This document shows positions 1-9,490 of a DNA stretch of 64,000 nt, one piece after another (within the stretch, counting starts at the first letter, position 1; each line of letters begins with the position of its first letter). The position numbers and the translations under genes were made by a program. The notes beneath the pieces are model-generated. The model was not told where the DNA came from. It did not search any database and saw only the letters and a program-made list of their open reading frames with translations. Source of the stretch: Bog-756 sp963741055 (GTDB taxonomy: Bacteria > Actinomycetota > Acidimicrobiia > Acidimicrobiales > RAAP-2); NCBI GenBank assembly GCA_963741055.1, contig CAVUGU010000022.1, forward strand, positions 1 through 64,000, read 5' to 3'.

Positions 1-612
1 CGCGAGAACCGCTTGTTTGGCGCCCGACTCGCCTCGACCAGCGCACTGGCGACGAGGGGTACGGCCACCGTCGCGGGCGACGCCAACTGCGTCGTCTTGA
101 CCGGCACGCCGACAGTGTTCTCGACTGTCTATGACGTGGCCGATGCCTACGGGGTCTTTCAGGAGCAGGTGGCGCCGGGTGCGCTCGACCAGTGTCTGAG
201 ATCCTGTGACGCCCGTCTGCTCCTCAATCACCAAGGAATCGCTTTGGCACGGGTCAGCGCTGGGACACTTACTTTGGTTGCCACCAAACAAGCGCTACAG
301 ATGACGGCCCGCATGGACGGCAGAATCGACGTTGCCAACGCACTGGCCCTATCGATTGCTCGGGGTGATACCAGGGAAATGAGTATTGGCTTCAGAGTTG
401 GCGACGACTCCTGGAACGATGACTTCACGACTCGCATCATCACGCGCATCGACGAGCTGTACGACTGCTCGGTCGTCACCTACCCCGCCAACCCGGTCAC
501 CAACGTCGAGCTCCTCGAGCAGGATGAACCGTACGCAGACGCCGGCCCGACTGGCGAAGAACCAGGGCGGCACCGGGGTTCCCGACATGATGGACGGAAC
601 CGGAAGCCGTAG
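1..612 (+). CDS. HK97-family phage prohead protease (5' partial)
   Basis: Maturation protease of the HK97 / peptidase S78 type, which cleaves capsid precursors inside the phage prohead. Counting from the TTG at 13, the expected catalytic His is at about residue 73 (LLNHQG) and the catalytic Ser at about 124 (EMSIGF), followed by the family's C-terminal YPANPVT motif near 160. The frame is open to the window edge, so the true start may lie to the left. After residue 175 the frame looks shifted: a plausible coding tail (IEVDLALERLRRP, then VDIDATLAALRRP) continues in other frames to a TAG at 748-750. It is the only structural phage gene seen; a capsid gene would be expected to the left. Confidence 0.8.
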   Translation, partial: RENRLFGARLASTSALATRGTATVAGDANCVVLTGTPTVFSTVYDVADAYGVFQEQVAPGALDQCLRSCDARLLLNHQGIALARVSAGTLTLVATKQALQMTARMDGRIDVANALALSIARGDTREMSIGFRVGDDSWNDDFTTRIITRIDELYDCSVVTYPANPVTNVELLEQDEPYADAGPTGEEPGRHRGSRHDGRNRKP

Positions 613-924
613 CGAATATCGAAGTCGACCTCGCGCTCGAGCGCCTGCGTCGGCCCATCGAACCCGATCACCAGCGCCGGTCCCGTCGTCGCCCAAGCGC
701 GCCGCGTCGACATCGACGCGACCCTCGCCGCGCTACGTCGGCCTATCTAGGTCCTAGTCCGGGGCGACGGTTGACTCCTTCGCCGCGACCCCGCGATTGC
801 CGCGCCCGGGTCGGTAGATTTGACCCGAGCTGCGCGCCCGCCTCGGACCCGCGTCGGCTGTCTCCCCTGACGGGGACACCACCCGCCGGGGTCGCCCAAC
901 TGAACCTCACGGGAGGTCTACCAC

Positions 925-1083
925 CTGGCAGCCAACTGGCGGACCACGTCCGGCGTCTCACACGGTGGCGTCGAGCTCGATCTGTTCTTCACCGACAGAT
1001 CCAACGCAGCGGGGAAGGCCATCTGCGTCTCGTGCCCGGTTCTCATCGACTCCCTGCCGGCGGCCATGCCGACCCGCAGATGA
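925..1083 (+). pseudogene. Possible WhiB-like remnant
   Basis: A short frame ends at TGA 1081-1083 and reads like part of a WhiB-family regulator: a W near the start, then ELDLFFTDRSNAAGKAICVSCPV. This resembles the DLFFP...AK..C..CPV core that binds the Fe-S cluster. Only the central CxxC pair is present; the first Cys is missing and the last position is Ser. There is no ATG or GTG; a CTG at 925 lies 8 bases after GGGAGG. It could be a decayed or mis-sequenced phage WhiB gene, or chance similarity. Confidence 0.3.
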
Positions 1084-1110
1084 ACGTTGTGTGGGGCGGC
1101 ATCACCTCCT

Positions 1111-1127
1111 CCCCCCCCCCCCCCCCC
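1111..1127. repeat. Run of 17 C
   Basis: An uninterrupted homopolymer of 17 C lies in the otherwise featureless stretch between the WhiB-like remnant and the HTH gene. Shorter C runs follow at about 1660, 1877 and 2205. No intact reading frame spans it, so there is no case for phase variation, and an inflated homopolymer from sequencing is as likely. From 1128 to 1515 I see no gene I can support; a TAGTAT hexamer at 1479-1484 could be a -10 element for the next gene but has no clear -35. Confidence 0.6.
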
Positions 1128-1515
1128 TCCCCGAGAGGGAGCGAGCCAACCTGCGCCGAGCGAAGAGGTCGGCAGGGTGACCTAGGTACAAGTGCTGCTG
1201 CGGAGCCAGCGAGGCGGATCAGCGACTCGATGCCCTGAAGAAATGAAGCCGCTTCGGGGCGGAGGATCAGCTCGGCGGAGTCGTGTCCCGGCGTGCCGAG
1301 TCCAATCAACGCGGTCGGACTGCGGCCCACTGCCGGGACTCGTCGCACCGTCGAGCTCCCGCCGCCGGTAGCTCTGGCCGGCAGTGTCCCGGCCTCGCGG
1401 GAGCGCTTGTCGAGGAGCGCACGAGCGGGTTCTCCACCTCGCCTCCCCCTTAGCCTGCGATGCACGTATCACTGTGGCTAGTATGGGCCTTCGACCGTCT
1501 GACGGAAGATCAATC

Positions 1516-1761
1516 ATGAACATCGTACGCCCGCAGAGTTCGGCCGCAGCCCCGGAAGGTGGATTAGACGACCTGGTCTCAGCGCCGGAGATAGCTCGGC
1601 GGATGGGGTCAGAGTGGACCGCCAACGTTCACGATGTCAGCCGTCGACAGTGCGGAATTCCCCCCCCCCGAATCCCGATCACTGTATATCGCGGGTCGTC
1701 CTGGGTGTGGTCCTGGGCCGAGGTCGCAGCGTGTGCGAAGAAGACATGCATCGGTCTCTAG
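1516..1761 (+). CDS. Small helix-turn-helix protein, excisionase/AlpA-like
   Basis: 81-residue protein. Residues 20-30 (LVSAPEIARRMG) look like the first helix-turn-helix of small MerR/AlpA-like DNA-binding proteins. The C-terminus, with W.W.EVAA.AKKT at about 65-78, matches the usual G.xW.W.DVE.WA..TG wing of this group. Such proteins commonly act as excisionases or early regulators beside integrases, which fits its place 0.5 kb before the integrase. ATG 1516 follows GGAAG at a suitable distance. The middle, around residue 35-50, is less typical and may contain a small sequence error. The stretch 1762-2276 contains no clear gene; a CPNC zinc-ribbon-like fragment near 2062 is the only notable text. 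Confidence 0.5.
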   Translation: MNIVRPQSSAAAPEGGLDDLVSAPEIARRMGSEWTANVHDVSRRQCGIPPPRIPITVYRGSSWVWSWAEVAACAKKTCIGL

Positions 1762-2276
1762 TGAGCGACTCCGACAACATTCGCTATCTGAGCGCCAATC
1801 GGTCCCAACGGCCATCGCTGATGACGCGAAATACTCGTTCACAGCAGCATTCGGGCGGGTCAGGACACCTTCGGTCCCCCCGGGACCCCCTCGGCCCCCC
1901 CATGATCGGGGTTCTGGCCTGGGCGGTCTCGGCAAGTACTGCAGTACCTCTTCAGTGCCTGTCGTCGGGCTCCCGCTGCCCCGGCTGACGCACAACCGGG
2001 GCAAGTTCGGTGCGGAGCTGTGGCGGAAGTCTCCCTCTCCTTCTGGACTTCAGGGCTGACGTGTGCCCAAACTGCCTGAGCGACGGCACCGAGCCGGAGG
2101 ATGACCCCAAAAGCCCAGAGACCGTGGTGGCCCAGCTCGCGCAGCTCGCCCCGAAGCCTCGAGGAGATAGCGAAAGGACAACCCCAGAGCGGATGCGATC
2201 CTCTCCCCCCCTGATCGCTTCAGTGATTGCCATCCTCCCCGCCCCCCTCTCCCTCTGCAAAGAAGCAGGTAGGCGA

Positions 2277-3447
2277 GTGAGCAAGCGCACGTTCGGATCG
2301 ACACGCCAGCTGCCGTCAGGGCGGTGGCAGGCGTCTTACTGGCAGGAAGGCCAAGGTACGCCAAGACCTTCGACGCCAAGGCGGACACGAACGCCTGGCT
2401 TTCCAACGCCGAGACAGACATCAACCGCTCGGGGTGGATCGATCCCAACGCCGGCAGGGTCACGTTCAAGGAGTACGCCGAGGAGTGGCGGGCTAATCAG
2501 ATCCAACAGCGGCCGGGAACCAAGGCCCAGATAGAGACGCACCTGCGTCGTCATGTCTACCCATTCATCGGAGACCGTCCACTCGCCAAGTTCAAGCCCT
2601 CGCACATACAGACGTGGGTAAAGGTGCTCCATGAGGGGACCGAGGATCGCAAGCCTTTGGCGCCTGCCACCATCGAGGTCATCTACTCCTGGGTGTCCAC
2701 CATCTTCGAAGACGGCGGTTACGGATCACGTCCTTGCCGCCAGTCCGTGCCAGAACATCAACCGCCCGCCAGTTCAGCGCGGCCGCATCGAGCCGTTGTC
2801 CGTCGAGAAGGTGGCGGCCTCATCGAGGCCGTACCCGACCAGTACCGCGCCCTGGTCGTGCTCGGGGCAGGCACGGGGCTGCGACTCTGAAGCTCTCGGA
2901 ATCACCAAAGACCGGGTGAAGTGGCTCGAACGCCGGGTCGTGGTCGACCGCCAGCTCGTGGGAGTGGGGGAGGGTGACACGCCCGTGTTCGGTCCCGTGA
3001 AGGACCGCCTCAACCGGCCGCGGACCATCCCCCTACCGCAGATAGTCGTGGACGAGCTGAGCACGCATGTGGCCCGCTATGGAGAGGGGCCAGATGGACT
3101 GTTGTTCACCGCCGGGCGGCGGTGGACCGATCAAGCGGACGACCTTCTCCGACATGTGGCAGAAGGCCGCAGGCCCGCTCGGCATCGCGACAGGAGAGGG
3201 GTATCACCTCCTGCGTCACCACTACGCCTCGGTACTGATCGCGAACGGCGAGTCGGTGAAGACGGTGCAAGACCGTCTCGGGCACACCTCGGCGACCATG
3301 ACGTTGGACATCTACGGGCACCTCTTCCCAGAGGACGAGGACCGGACCCGAGTGGCCGTCGACTCGACGCTCGGGAAGGCCGTCGCGCACGCGGACGCGC
3401 ACGCGGGTGGCTCAGCTCAGCTGAACATGCAGGCCACGAGCCGATTT

Positions 3448-3450
<3 letters not shown>
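2277..3450 (+). CDS. Tyrosine recombinase (phage-type integrase), frame broken several times
   Basis: Site-specific integrase of the element at the left of the window. The start GTG 2277 gives SKRTFGSTRQLPSGRWQASY, the usual AP2-like arm-binding N-terminus. A SAM-like core-binding domain follows (TFKEYAEEWRANQ, THLRRHVYPFIGDRPL), then the catalytic domain: GTGLRL with the first catalytic Arg (about 2870), HLLRHHYAS, LGHTSATMTLDIYGHLF with the HxxR, His and nucleophile Tyr (about 3205-3325). Frame changes are needed near 2345, 2735, 2885 and 3110, yet every piece stays well conserved, so sequencing insertions are more likely than decay. The C-terminus is uncertain because the frame continues into rnpB. 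The N-terminus resembles integrases of the small mycobacterial elements phiRv1/phiRv2. Confidence 0.8.
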
Positions 3451-3840
<390 letters not shown>

Positions 3841-3917
3841 GTCCACCATGGTCCCACAGTTGCGACGTCCACCTGGCCAAACCCGCCGCGGAGCCACCCG
3901 GGTTCTAACCTGGCGCC

Positions 3918-5369
3918 ATGGTCGTCGGACCTCGGAGCCAACGCCTTGCAACGGTCGGATCTGGTCCCGACGCGCTCTCCATCGGCGACCTCTACCGCAG
4001 GATCGACCGCGCTCTCGCCCGGGCGATCCCCGGCGAAGTGTGGGTTTCGGGTGAGGTGCGCTCGTTCAACGTGAGCTCGAGCGGTCACTGTTATCTCGAG
4101 CTCGTCGACCCGGCAGTTGCCCACGACAACAGCACCCCCGTCCTCAAAGTGGTCTGTTGGTCGAGCAGGTGGCGCATCGTCCGCGCGGAGCTCAACAACC
4201 TCGGGATCTCGCTCGATGCCGGCCTGGTGGTCCGGGTGCGCGGCAAGGTGCAGCTGTACAAGCCCCGCGGGGACATCAGTTTCATCCTCTCCGACCTCGA
4301 CACCGACGCGCTGCTCGGCAAGGTCGCCGCCGCGCGGGCCCGCTTGGTCAAAGCCCTCGTCGACGAGGGGCTCTTCGAACGCAACCGGCGGCTTCCGGTG
4401 CCGGTGGTGCCACTCCGCATCGGCCTCGTCGCCAGCCCGTCGACCGAGGGACAACGCGACTTCCTCGGCCAGCTCGAGAACTCGGGCATGGCGTTCGCCG
4501 TTCGCACCAAACGGACCCAGGTCCAAGGGAGGGAGGCTCCCGGCTCGATCGCCGCGGCGATCAAACGGCTCCAATCTTCGGAGTGCGATCTCATCGTCGT
4601 CGTCCGTGGCGGCGGATCCAAGGCCGACCTCGGCGCTTTCGACCACGAGAAAGTCGCACGGGCGATCGCGACCTGTCGGGTCCCGGTCTGGACCGGCATC
4701 GGTCACACCGGAGACCTCTCGGTCGCGGACGAGGTGGCCAACCGCTCGTTCATCACTCCCACCGAGTGCGGGCAGGAGCTCGCGCACATCGTGACCGACT
4801 TCTGGCGGTCGGAGCTCGAGGCGGCCCTGGTGGTCGGGCGGGCCGCACGTGAGCGGCTCGAGCGCGCCGAGCGTCTCCTCGGCCGGCAGCGCCGCGCGGT
4901 CGCCAGCGGCTCTCGCGGTCAGCTCGAGCGTCATGGTGAGCGGCTCGCCCATCTCGCACGAACCCTGCGCGGCGAGGCGAGGGGTCAGCTCGACACCCAC
5001 AGCCATCATCTCCTCGCCAAAGCCGAGACGGTCGCACGTTGCGCTCGCCGTGCCGTGCAGACAGAGGAGCAGAGCCTCTCGACACGATCCGCTCGCCTGG
5101 CGACACTTCCCGGCCGCAGGCTGGAGACGGCGGAGCAGCGGACTTCCCAGTGGCGCCGGCTACTCGCCGCGTACGACTACCACCGCCAGCTCGAGCGCGG
5201 CTACTCGGTGACTCGCGATCGAGACGGATCGGTCGTGCGTTCGGTTTCGTCGGTACGACCCGGTTCACGCCTCCTCACCCAGCTCACCGACGGGGCGATC
5301 GACTCGGAGGTGACCGACGTCAGGAGCGACGAGGGTCTCTCGACGCTCGACGACGAAGGAGTGAGTTGA
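3918..5369 (+). CDS. xseA: Exodeoxyribonuclease VII large subunit
   Basis: 483-residue large, catalytic subunit of exonuclease VII, which degrades single-stranded DNA and acts in mismatch repair and damage tolerance. An OB-fold lies at about residues 20-115 (VWVSGEVRSFN, GKVQLYKPRGDISFILSD). The conserved catalytic domain follows (PLRIGLVASPSTEG, IVVVRGGGSKADLGAFDHEKVARAIA, TGIGHTGDLSVADEVAN), then a long Arg/Glu-rich coiled-coil and the C-terminal LERGYSVTRD segment. The gene is intact and of normal length. It overlaps xseB by one base (TGATG), so the two are translationally coupled. Confidence 0.95.
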   Translation: MVVGPRSQRLATVGSGPDALSIGDLYRRIDRALARAIPGEVWVSGEVRSFNVSSSGHCYLELVDPAVAHDNSTPVLKVVCWSSRWRIVRAELNNLGISLDAGLVVRVRGKVQLYKPRGDISFILSDLDTDALLGKVAAARARLVKALVDEGLFERNRRLPVPVVPLRIGLVASPSTEGQRDFLGQLENSGMAFAVRTKRTQVQGREAPGSIAAAIKRLQSSECDLIVVVRGGGSKADLGAFDHEKVARAIATCRVPVWTGIGHTGDLSVADEVANRSFITPTECGQELAHIVTDFWRSELEAALVVGRAARERLERAERLLGRQRRAVASGSRGQLERHGERLAHLARTLRGEARGQLDTHSHHLLAKAETVARCARRAVQTEEQSLSTRSARLATLPGRRLETAEQRTSQWRRLLAAYDYHRQLERGYSVTRDRDGSVVRSVSSVRPGSRLLTQLTDGAIDSEVTDVRSDEGLSTLDDEGVS

Positions 5370-5716
5370 TGGCCACGCGTGACCGTGGAGGACGCGAGGA
5401 AGGATCGGGTTCGGCGAGCGACGTCTCGCAGCTCTCCTACGCGGACGCCGGTGCCGAGCTCGACGGCATCGTCGAGGAGCTCGAGACCGGCGTCGTGGAC
5501 GTCGATCGGCTGGTCGCGCAGCTCGAGCGGGCGACCAGCATCGTCGACGAGCTGGATCGCCGGCTCCGTCGTACCCGCATGCAGGTCGAGGAGCTGGTGC
5601 CCCGCCTCGAGGCCATCGGCAAGAACGAGTCCGTCGCCACCGAGATCGAGGAGCTCGACGGCCTGCCACCAATCGGCAGGACCAGGCGGTGGCGATGGGT
5701 CCGACAACGACGGTGA
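5369..5716 (+). CDS. xseB: Exodeoxyribonuclease VII small subunit
   Basis: 115-residue small subunit, which binds the coiled-coil of XseA. The family core is at residues 22-80 (SYADAGAELDGIVEELETG, DVDRLVAQLERA). A Gly/Ser-rich N-terminal extension and a basic C-terminal tail make it longer than the usual 70-80 residues. ATG 5369 lies inside the xseA stop. It converges with the acyl-CoA ligase after 28 bases, with no strong terminator hairpin between them. Confidence 0.88.
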   Translation: MATRDRGGREEGSGSASDVSQLSYADAGAELDGIVEELETGVVDVDRLVAQLERATSIVDELDRRLRRTRMQVEELVPRLEAIGKNESVATEIEELDGLPPIGRTRRWRWVRQRR

Positions 5717-5744
5717 CGCGCCCGGTCTTTTTTGAGCCGGCGGT

Positions 5745-7314
5745 TCAGTGGATGTTGCGCCCGTCCTCGGGCCAGTAGGGCTTGCGCAACTCGCGTTTCA
5801 AGACCTTTCCCGACGGGTTCCGGGGGAGGGCGTCGACGAAATCGATCGAGGTCGGGCACTTGTAGTGCGCGAGCCGGTCCCTCGTCGCCGCGGTGACGTC
5901 GGCGGCGAGTGCGATGCGGTCGTCGGTCGCCCCGGGCGCCGCGACCACGATCGCCTTCACGGTCTCTCCCCACCGCTCGTCGGGCACCCCGATGACCGCG
6001 GCGTCGGCCACGTCAGGATGAGCGAGTAGAGCGTTCTCGACCTCTGCCGGATAGATGTTCTCGCCGCCCGACACGATCATGTCCTTGATCCGATCGTGCA
6101 GGAAGAGGTACCCGTCCTCGTCGAGCCAACCCGCATCACCGGTGCGGAACCAGCCCTCGTCCGACAGAACCGACCCGGTCTCCTCGGGTTTCTGCCAGTA
6201 GCCGAGCATGTTCTGGTCGGATCGGGTCCAGACCTCACCGACCTCCCCGGCCGGCAGCTCCTCGCCGGTCGTCGCGTCCACAATCCGCAGTTGCACGTGG
6301 TCGAAGGGCCGGCCGGCGGAGCGAAGCAGATGGGCCCGGGGTCCGGCAGGGTCGTGGTCGGCCGGCATGAGTCGGGTGATCGCGCCGGTCGTCTCGGTGA
6401 GACCGTAGACCTGGGCGAAGTCGCAACCGAGAGCCGACATCGATCGGACGAGCACGTCCTCGCTGATCGGCGACGCGCCGTAGAAGATGGTCCGGAGAGA
6501 GCTCACGTCGGTGGTCGCCAGATCGGGGCTGGCGAGCAGCATCATCAGCACCGCGGGGACGAGGAACGCTTCGGTCACCCGGTGTTGTTCGATGGCCCGC
6601 AACACGGTGACGCGGATCGAGGTCGCGGACGATGACCGAATGTCCGCCGTGCGACATCCCGGAGATCGCCCATCCGGTTCCGCCGATGTGGAAGAGCGGC
6701 ATCGCCACGAGGGACACGGTGTCCGGTGCGATGTCGAAGACCTGGTCGGCCACCTCCAGGATCGTCGAGAAGTTGGACGCCGAGAGCATGACGCCCTTCG
6801 GCAGGCCGGTCGTCCCGGAGGTGTAGAGCTGGGTCACTACGTCCTCGGGCCGCGGCTCGAAGCCCGGGTCCTCGGCTTCGCCGGAGCCTCCGGCATCGCG
6901 CCACTCGGCGAAACCCTCGAGCGGCACCCAGGCGCGCACCGAGCTGACCAGTGGCACCATCTCCTTCGCCGCGCCGGCGTAGTCGGCTCCGAAGAAGACC
7001 AGGGTGGCGCCGGCGTCCTCGACGATGGCGGCCATCTCGCCCGGTGCGAGACGCCAGTTGACCGCCACGCTGACCGCGCCGAGCAACGCACAGCCGAAGA
7101 AGACCTCGAAGTAGTCGCTTCCGTTACGGTCGAGGAACCCCACCCGGTCGCCCGGGCCGACACCCTCGGCCGCGAGCGCTCGACTCACCTTCTTCGCTCT
7201 TCCGTAGACCTCGTCCCAGCTGAGGGTGACGTCGCCCGTCGTGAGCATCGGGGCGTCGGGAGTCGCCGCTGCCCAGTGCCGGAGCATCGCAGCGACCGTT
7301 CGGAACTGCGGCAT
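5745..7314 (-). CDS. Acyl-CoA ligase (AMP-binding), one frame break
   Basis: ANL-superfamily enzyme that forms acyl-adenylates and acyl-CoA thioesters from free acids. The N-terminal part carries the P-loop YTSGTTGLPKG and FHIGGTG. The C-terminal part carries YGLTETTG, GWFRTGDAGWLDEDGY, DRIKDMIVSGGENIYPAEVE and the catalytic-Lys region PRNPSGKVLKREL. The two halves sit in different frames and join near 6610-6625 (IVRDLDP to VLRAIEQHRVTEAFLVP); start to stop measures 3n+1. ATG 7314 is chosen because homology begins at MPQFRTV. The substrate is unknown; the nearby steroid and fatty-acid genes suggest a lipid or aromatic acid. It diverges from the MBL-fold gene. Confidence 0.85.
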
Positions 7315-7431
7315 GGAGTCGCCGGCCTCGTGCACGGTGGGTGACCTTTCGCGCGTCGTGGGGTCGAGATCCTCCCGGCCCGCCTGCACGTGCACTGTAG
7401 GACCACCGGGTCCGACCGAGCGATGCGACGC

Positions 7432-7447
7432 CCACCCGGACGGGTGG
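7432..7447. promoter_or_regulatory. Inverted repeat in a divergent promoter region
   Basis: A perfect 7-2-7 inverted repeat (CCACCCG, GA, CGGGTGG) lies between the divergent acyl-CoA ligase and MBL-hydrolase genes, 30 bases before the latter. It could be an operator or a small hairpin in the 5' leader. Nothing else supports it. Confidence 0.25.
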
Positions 7448-7477
7448 CCCCGGCGGGTCGCTGCCTAAGGTGATGCC

Positions 7478-8215
7478 ATGGCCGACTCATCCGCGGACGC
7501 TCGCGACGAGCGTCTCTACTTCCGCCAGCTGCTCGCAGGCCGCGACTTCGCGGCAGGAGATCAGATGGCCCGTCAGATGGTCAATTTCGTCTACCTGATC
7601 GGCGATCGCTCGACGGGGGAGGCACTCGTCGTCGACCCCGCCTACGGGGTCGACGAGCTGCTTGCCATCCTCGGAGAAGACGAAATGGAGTGTGTCGGTG
7701 CCCTCGCCACCCACTTCCACCCCGATCACATCGGCGGGGCGATGATGGGCTGGGGAATCGAGGGAATCGTCCGGCTCGTCGAGCTGACCGGGGTGCCGGT
7801 CCACGTGCAGGCGGACGAGGCACCTTGGGTCGAACGCACGACGGGAGTCGGTGGGTCCGAGCTCTCCACTCACCACGGCGGCGACGTCGTCAACGTCGGC
7901 ACGGTCCCGATCACCCTGCTCCACACCCCCGGACACACGCCAGGGAGCCAGTGCTTCCTCGTCGACGGGAAGCTGGTGGCCGGTGACACCCTCTTCCTCG
8001 ACGGGTGCGGCCGGACCGATCTGCCCGGCGGCGACCCGGCCGCACTGTACGAGTCGCTGACCACCCGGCTCGCCCGTGTCCCCGATGACACGGTCCTCTA
8101 TCCGGGCCATCTCTACTCGCCCGATCCCTCGGCGACGATGGGCTACACCCGTGCACACAACTACGTCTTCCGGCTGCAGACGCCCGAGCAGTGGATGACC
8201 ATGTTCGGCAACTGA
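7478..8215 (+). CDS. MBL-fold metallohydrolase (glyoxalase II / persulfide dioxygenase-like)
   Basis: 245-residue metallo-beta-lactamase-fold enzyme. The metal-binding motif HFHPDH is at residues 79-84, with further ligands in LLHTPGHTPGSQ, the bridging Asp in VAGDTLF, and His in LYPGHLY. The segment LFLDGCGRTDLPGGD resembles the ETHE1/persulfide dioxygenase and glyoxalase II branch. It probably hydrolyses a thioester or oxidises a glutathione- or mycothiol-type persulfide, but the substrate cannot be read from sequence. There is no signal peptide. The ferredoxin reductase gene follows 41 bases downstream and may be co-transcribed. Confidence 0.85.
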   Translation: MADSSADARDERLYFRQLLAGRDFAAGDQMARQMVNFVYLIGDRSTGEALVVDPAYGVDELLAILGEDEMECVGALATHFHPDHIGGAMMGWGIEGIVRLVELTGVPVHVQADEAPWVERTTGVGGSELSTHHGGDVVNVGTVPITLLHTPGHTPGSQCFLVDGKLVAGDTLFLDGCGRTDLPGGDPAALYESLTTRLARVPDDTVLYPGHLYSPDPSATMGYTRAHNYVFRLQTPEQWMTMFGN

Positions 8216-8256
8216 CATTCCTTGCCGATCGGCGGTTCCCTCTACGATGACCGCCC

Positions 8257-9490
8257 ATGCAAGACCCGCTCTCCGCCGATGGCACCGTCCTGGTGGTCGG
8301 CGCCTCGCTCGCCGGGCTCCGCGCGGCTGAGGAGATCCGCCACGAGGGTCACTCCGGACCGGTGATCATCGTCGGCGACGAGCGGCACGCGCCCTACGAC
8401 CGGCCGCCGCTCTCCAAGCAGTTCCTCGCAGGTCTCTGGGACGTCGAGCGGATCCACCACCACGCCCCCGATGCGCTCGACACCCTCGGCCTCGAGTTCC
8501 GCCTCGGCCACCGCGCGGCCTCGCTCGACACCGAGGCCGGGGTGGTCGGCTTCGAGGACGGGTCCGAGCTCGCCTACGACGGACTGATCGTCGCGACCGG
8601 TGCGCGGGCTCGCCATCTGCCCGGCACCGACGGGGTGGCGGGCGTCTTCACGCTGCGCACGCTCGACGACTGCCTCGCCATCCGCGAGCGGCTCGCCGCA
8701 GCCGGAGAGGGTGCACGGGTGGTGGTGATCGGCGCGGGATTCATCGGTCTCGAGGTGGCCGCGACCTGCCGAGGGCTCGGCGCCACGGTGACCGTCGCCG
8801 AGGCGCTCGAGACGCCGATGGCCCGAGTGCTCGGCGAAGAGATGGGCACCGCGTGTGCGTTGCTCCATCGCGAACAAGGGGTGGAGATCAGGACCGGGGT
8901 CGGCGTCGCGGAGGTGACCCCCGGCCCGGACGGATCGGCACCGCTCGTCGTGCGGCTCTCGGACGACACCGAGCTTGCCGCCGACCTGGTCGTCGTCGGC
9001 ATCGGCATCGAGCCCGAAGTCGGGTGGCTCCGCGGCTCGAGTCTCACCGTCGACGACGGGGTGGTGTGCTCGGAGACCCTGCACGCAGCCGAGCGAGTGG
9101 TCGGGGCCGGCGACGTCGCACGCTGGTTCCACCGATCCTCGAATCGAACGGTTCGCGTCGAGCACTGGACCCACGCGGCCGAGAGCGGTGCCGCCGCGGC
9201 CCGCAATCTGCTCGCGGGTCGAGCGCGCGGCACCCTACGATCCGGTTCCCTTCTTCTGGTCGGACCAGTACAAGACCAAGATCCAGATGATCGGCCTCCC
9301 CGACCCGGGTGACGAGGTGGTGGTGGTGAGCGGCAACATCGAAGAAGGCAAGCTGGTCGCCCTCTATCGCCGCGGAGAGCGTCTCGCCGGCGTGCTCGCG
9401 TTCAGTCAGCCGCGCCAGCTGATGGGCTACCGGCCACTGCTCGCGGCCGGGGCGTCCTTCGACGAGGCGCTGGCACTCGCTCGCTCTTGA
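8257..9490 (+). CDS. FAD-dependent ferredoxin reductase (rhodocoxin/putidaredoxin reductase type), one frame break
   Basis: NAD(P)H-dependent reductase that passes electrons to ferredoxins serving P450s or oxygenases. The FAD motif is at residues 12-30 (VVGASLAGLRAAEEI), followed by YDRPPLSK, the second Rossmann motif VVIGAGFIGLEVAATCRGLG, and HWTHAAESGAAAARNLL. The reductase C-terminal domain (PYDPVPFFWSDQY) continues in another frame after about 9225, in a GCGCGCG run. Start to stop is 3n+1, consistent with one inserted base. The full length would be about 410 residues, normal for the family. It is a candidate partner for the P450/ferredoxin pair at 33.6-35 kb. Confidence 0.88.

Noticed and set aside
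1479..1484. TAGTAT as a -10 promoter element for the HTH gene
   Set aside because: No acceptable -35 hexamer is found at the expected distance.
5717..5744. Possible terminator between xseB and the acyl-CoA ligase
   Set aside because: Only a four-base CCGG stem flanks the T run, which is too weak to call.
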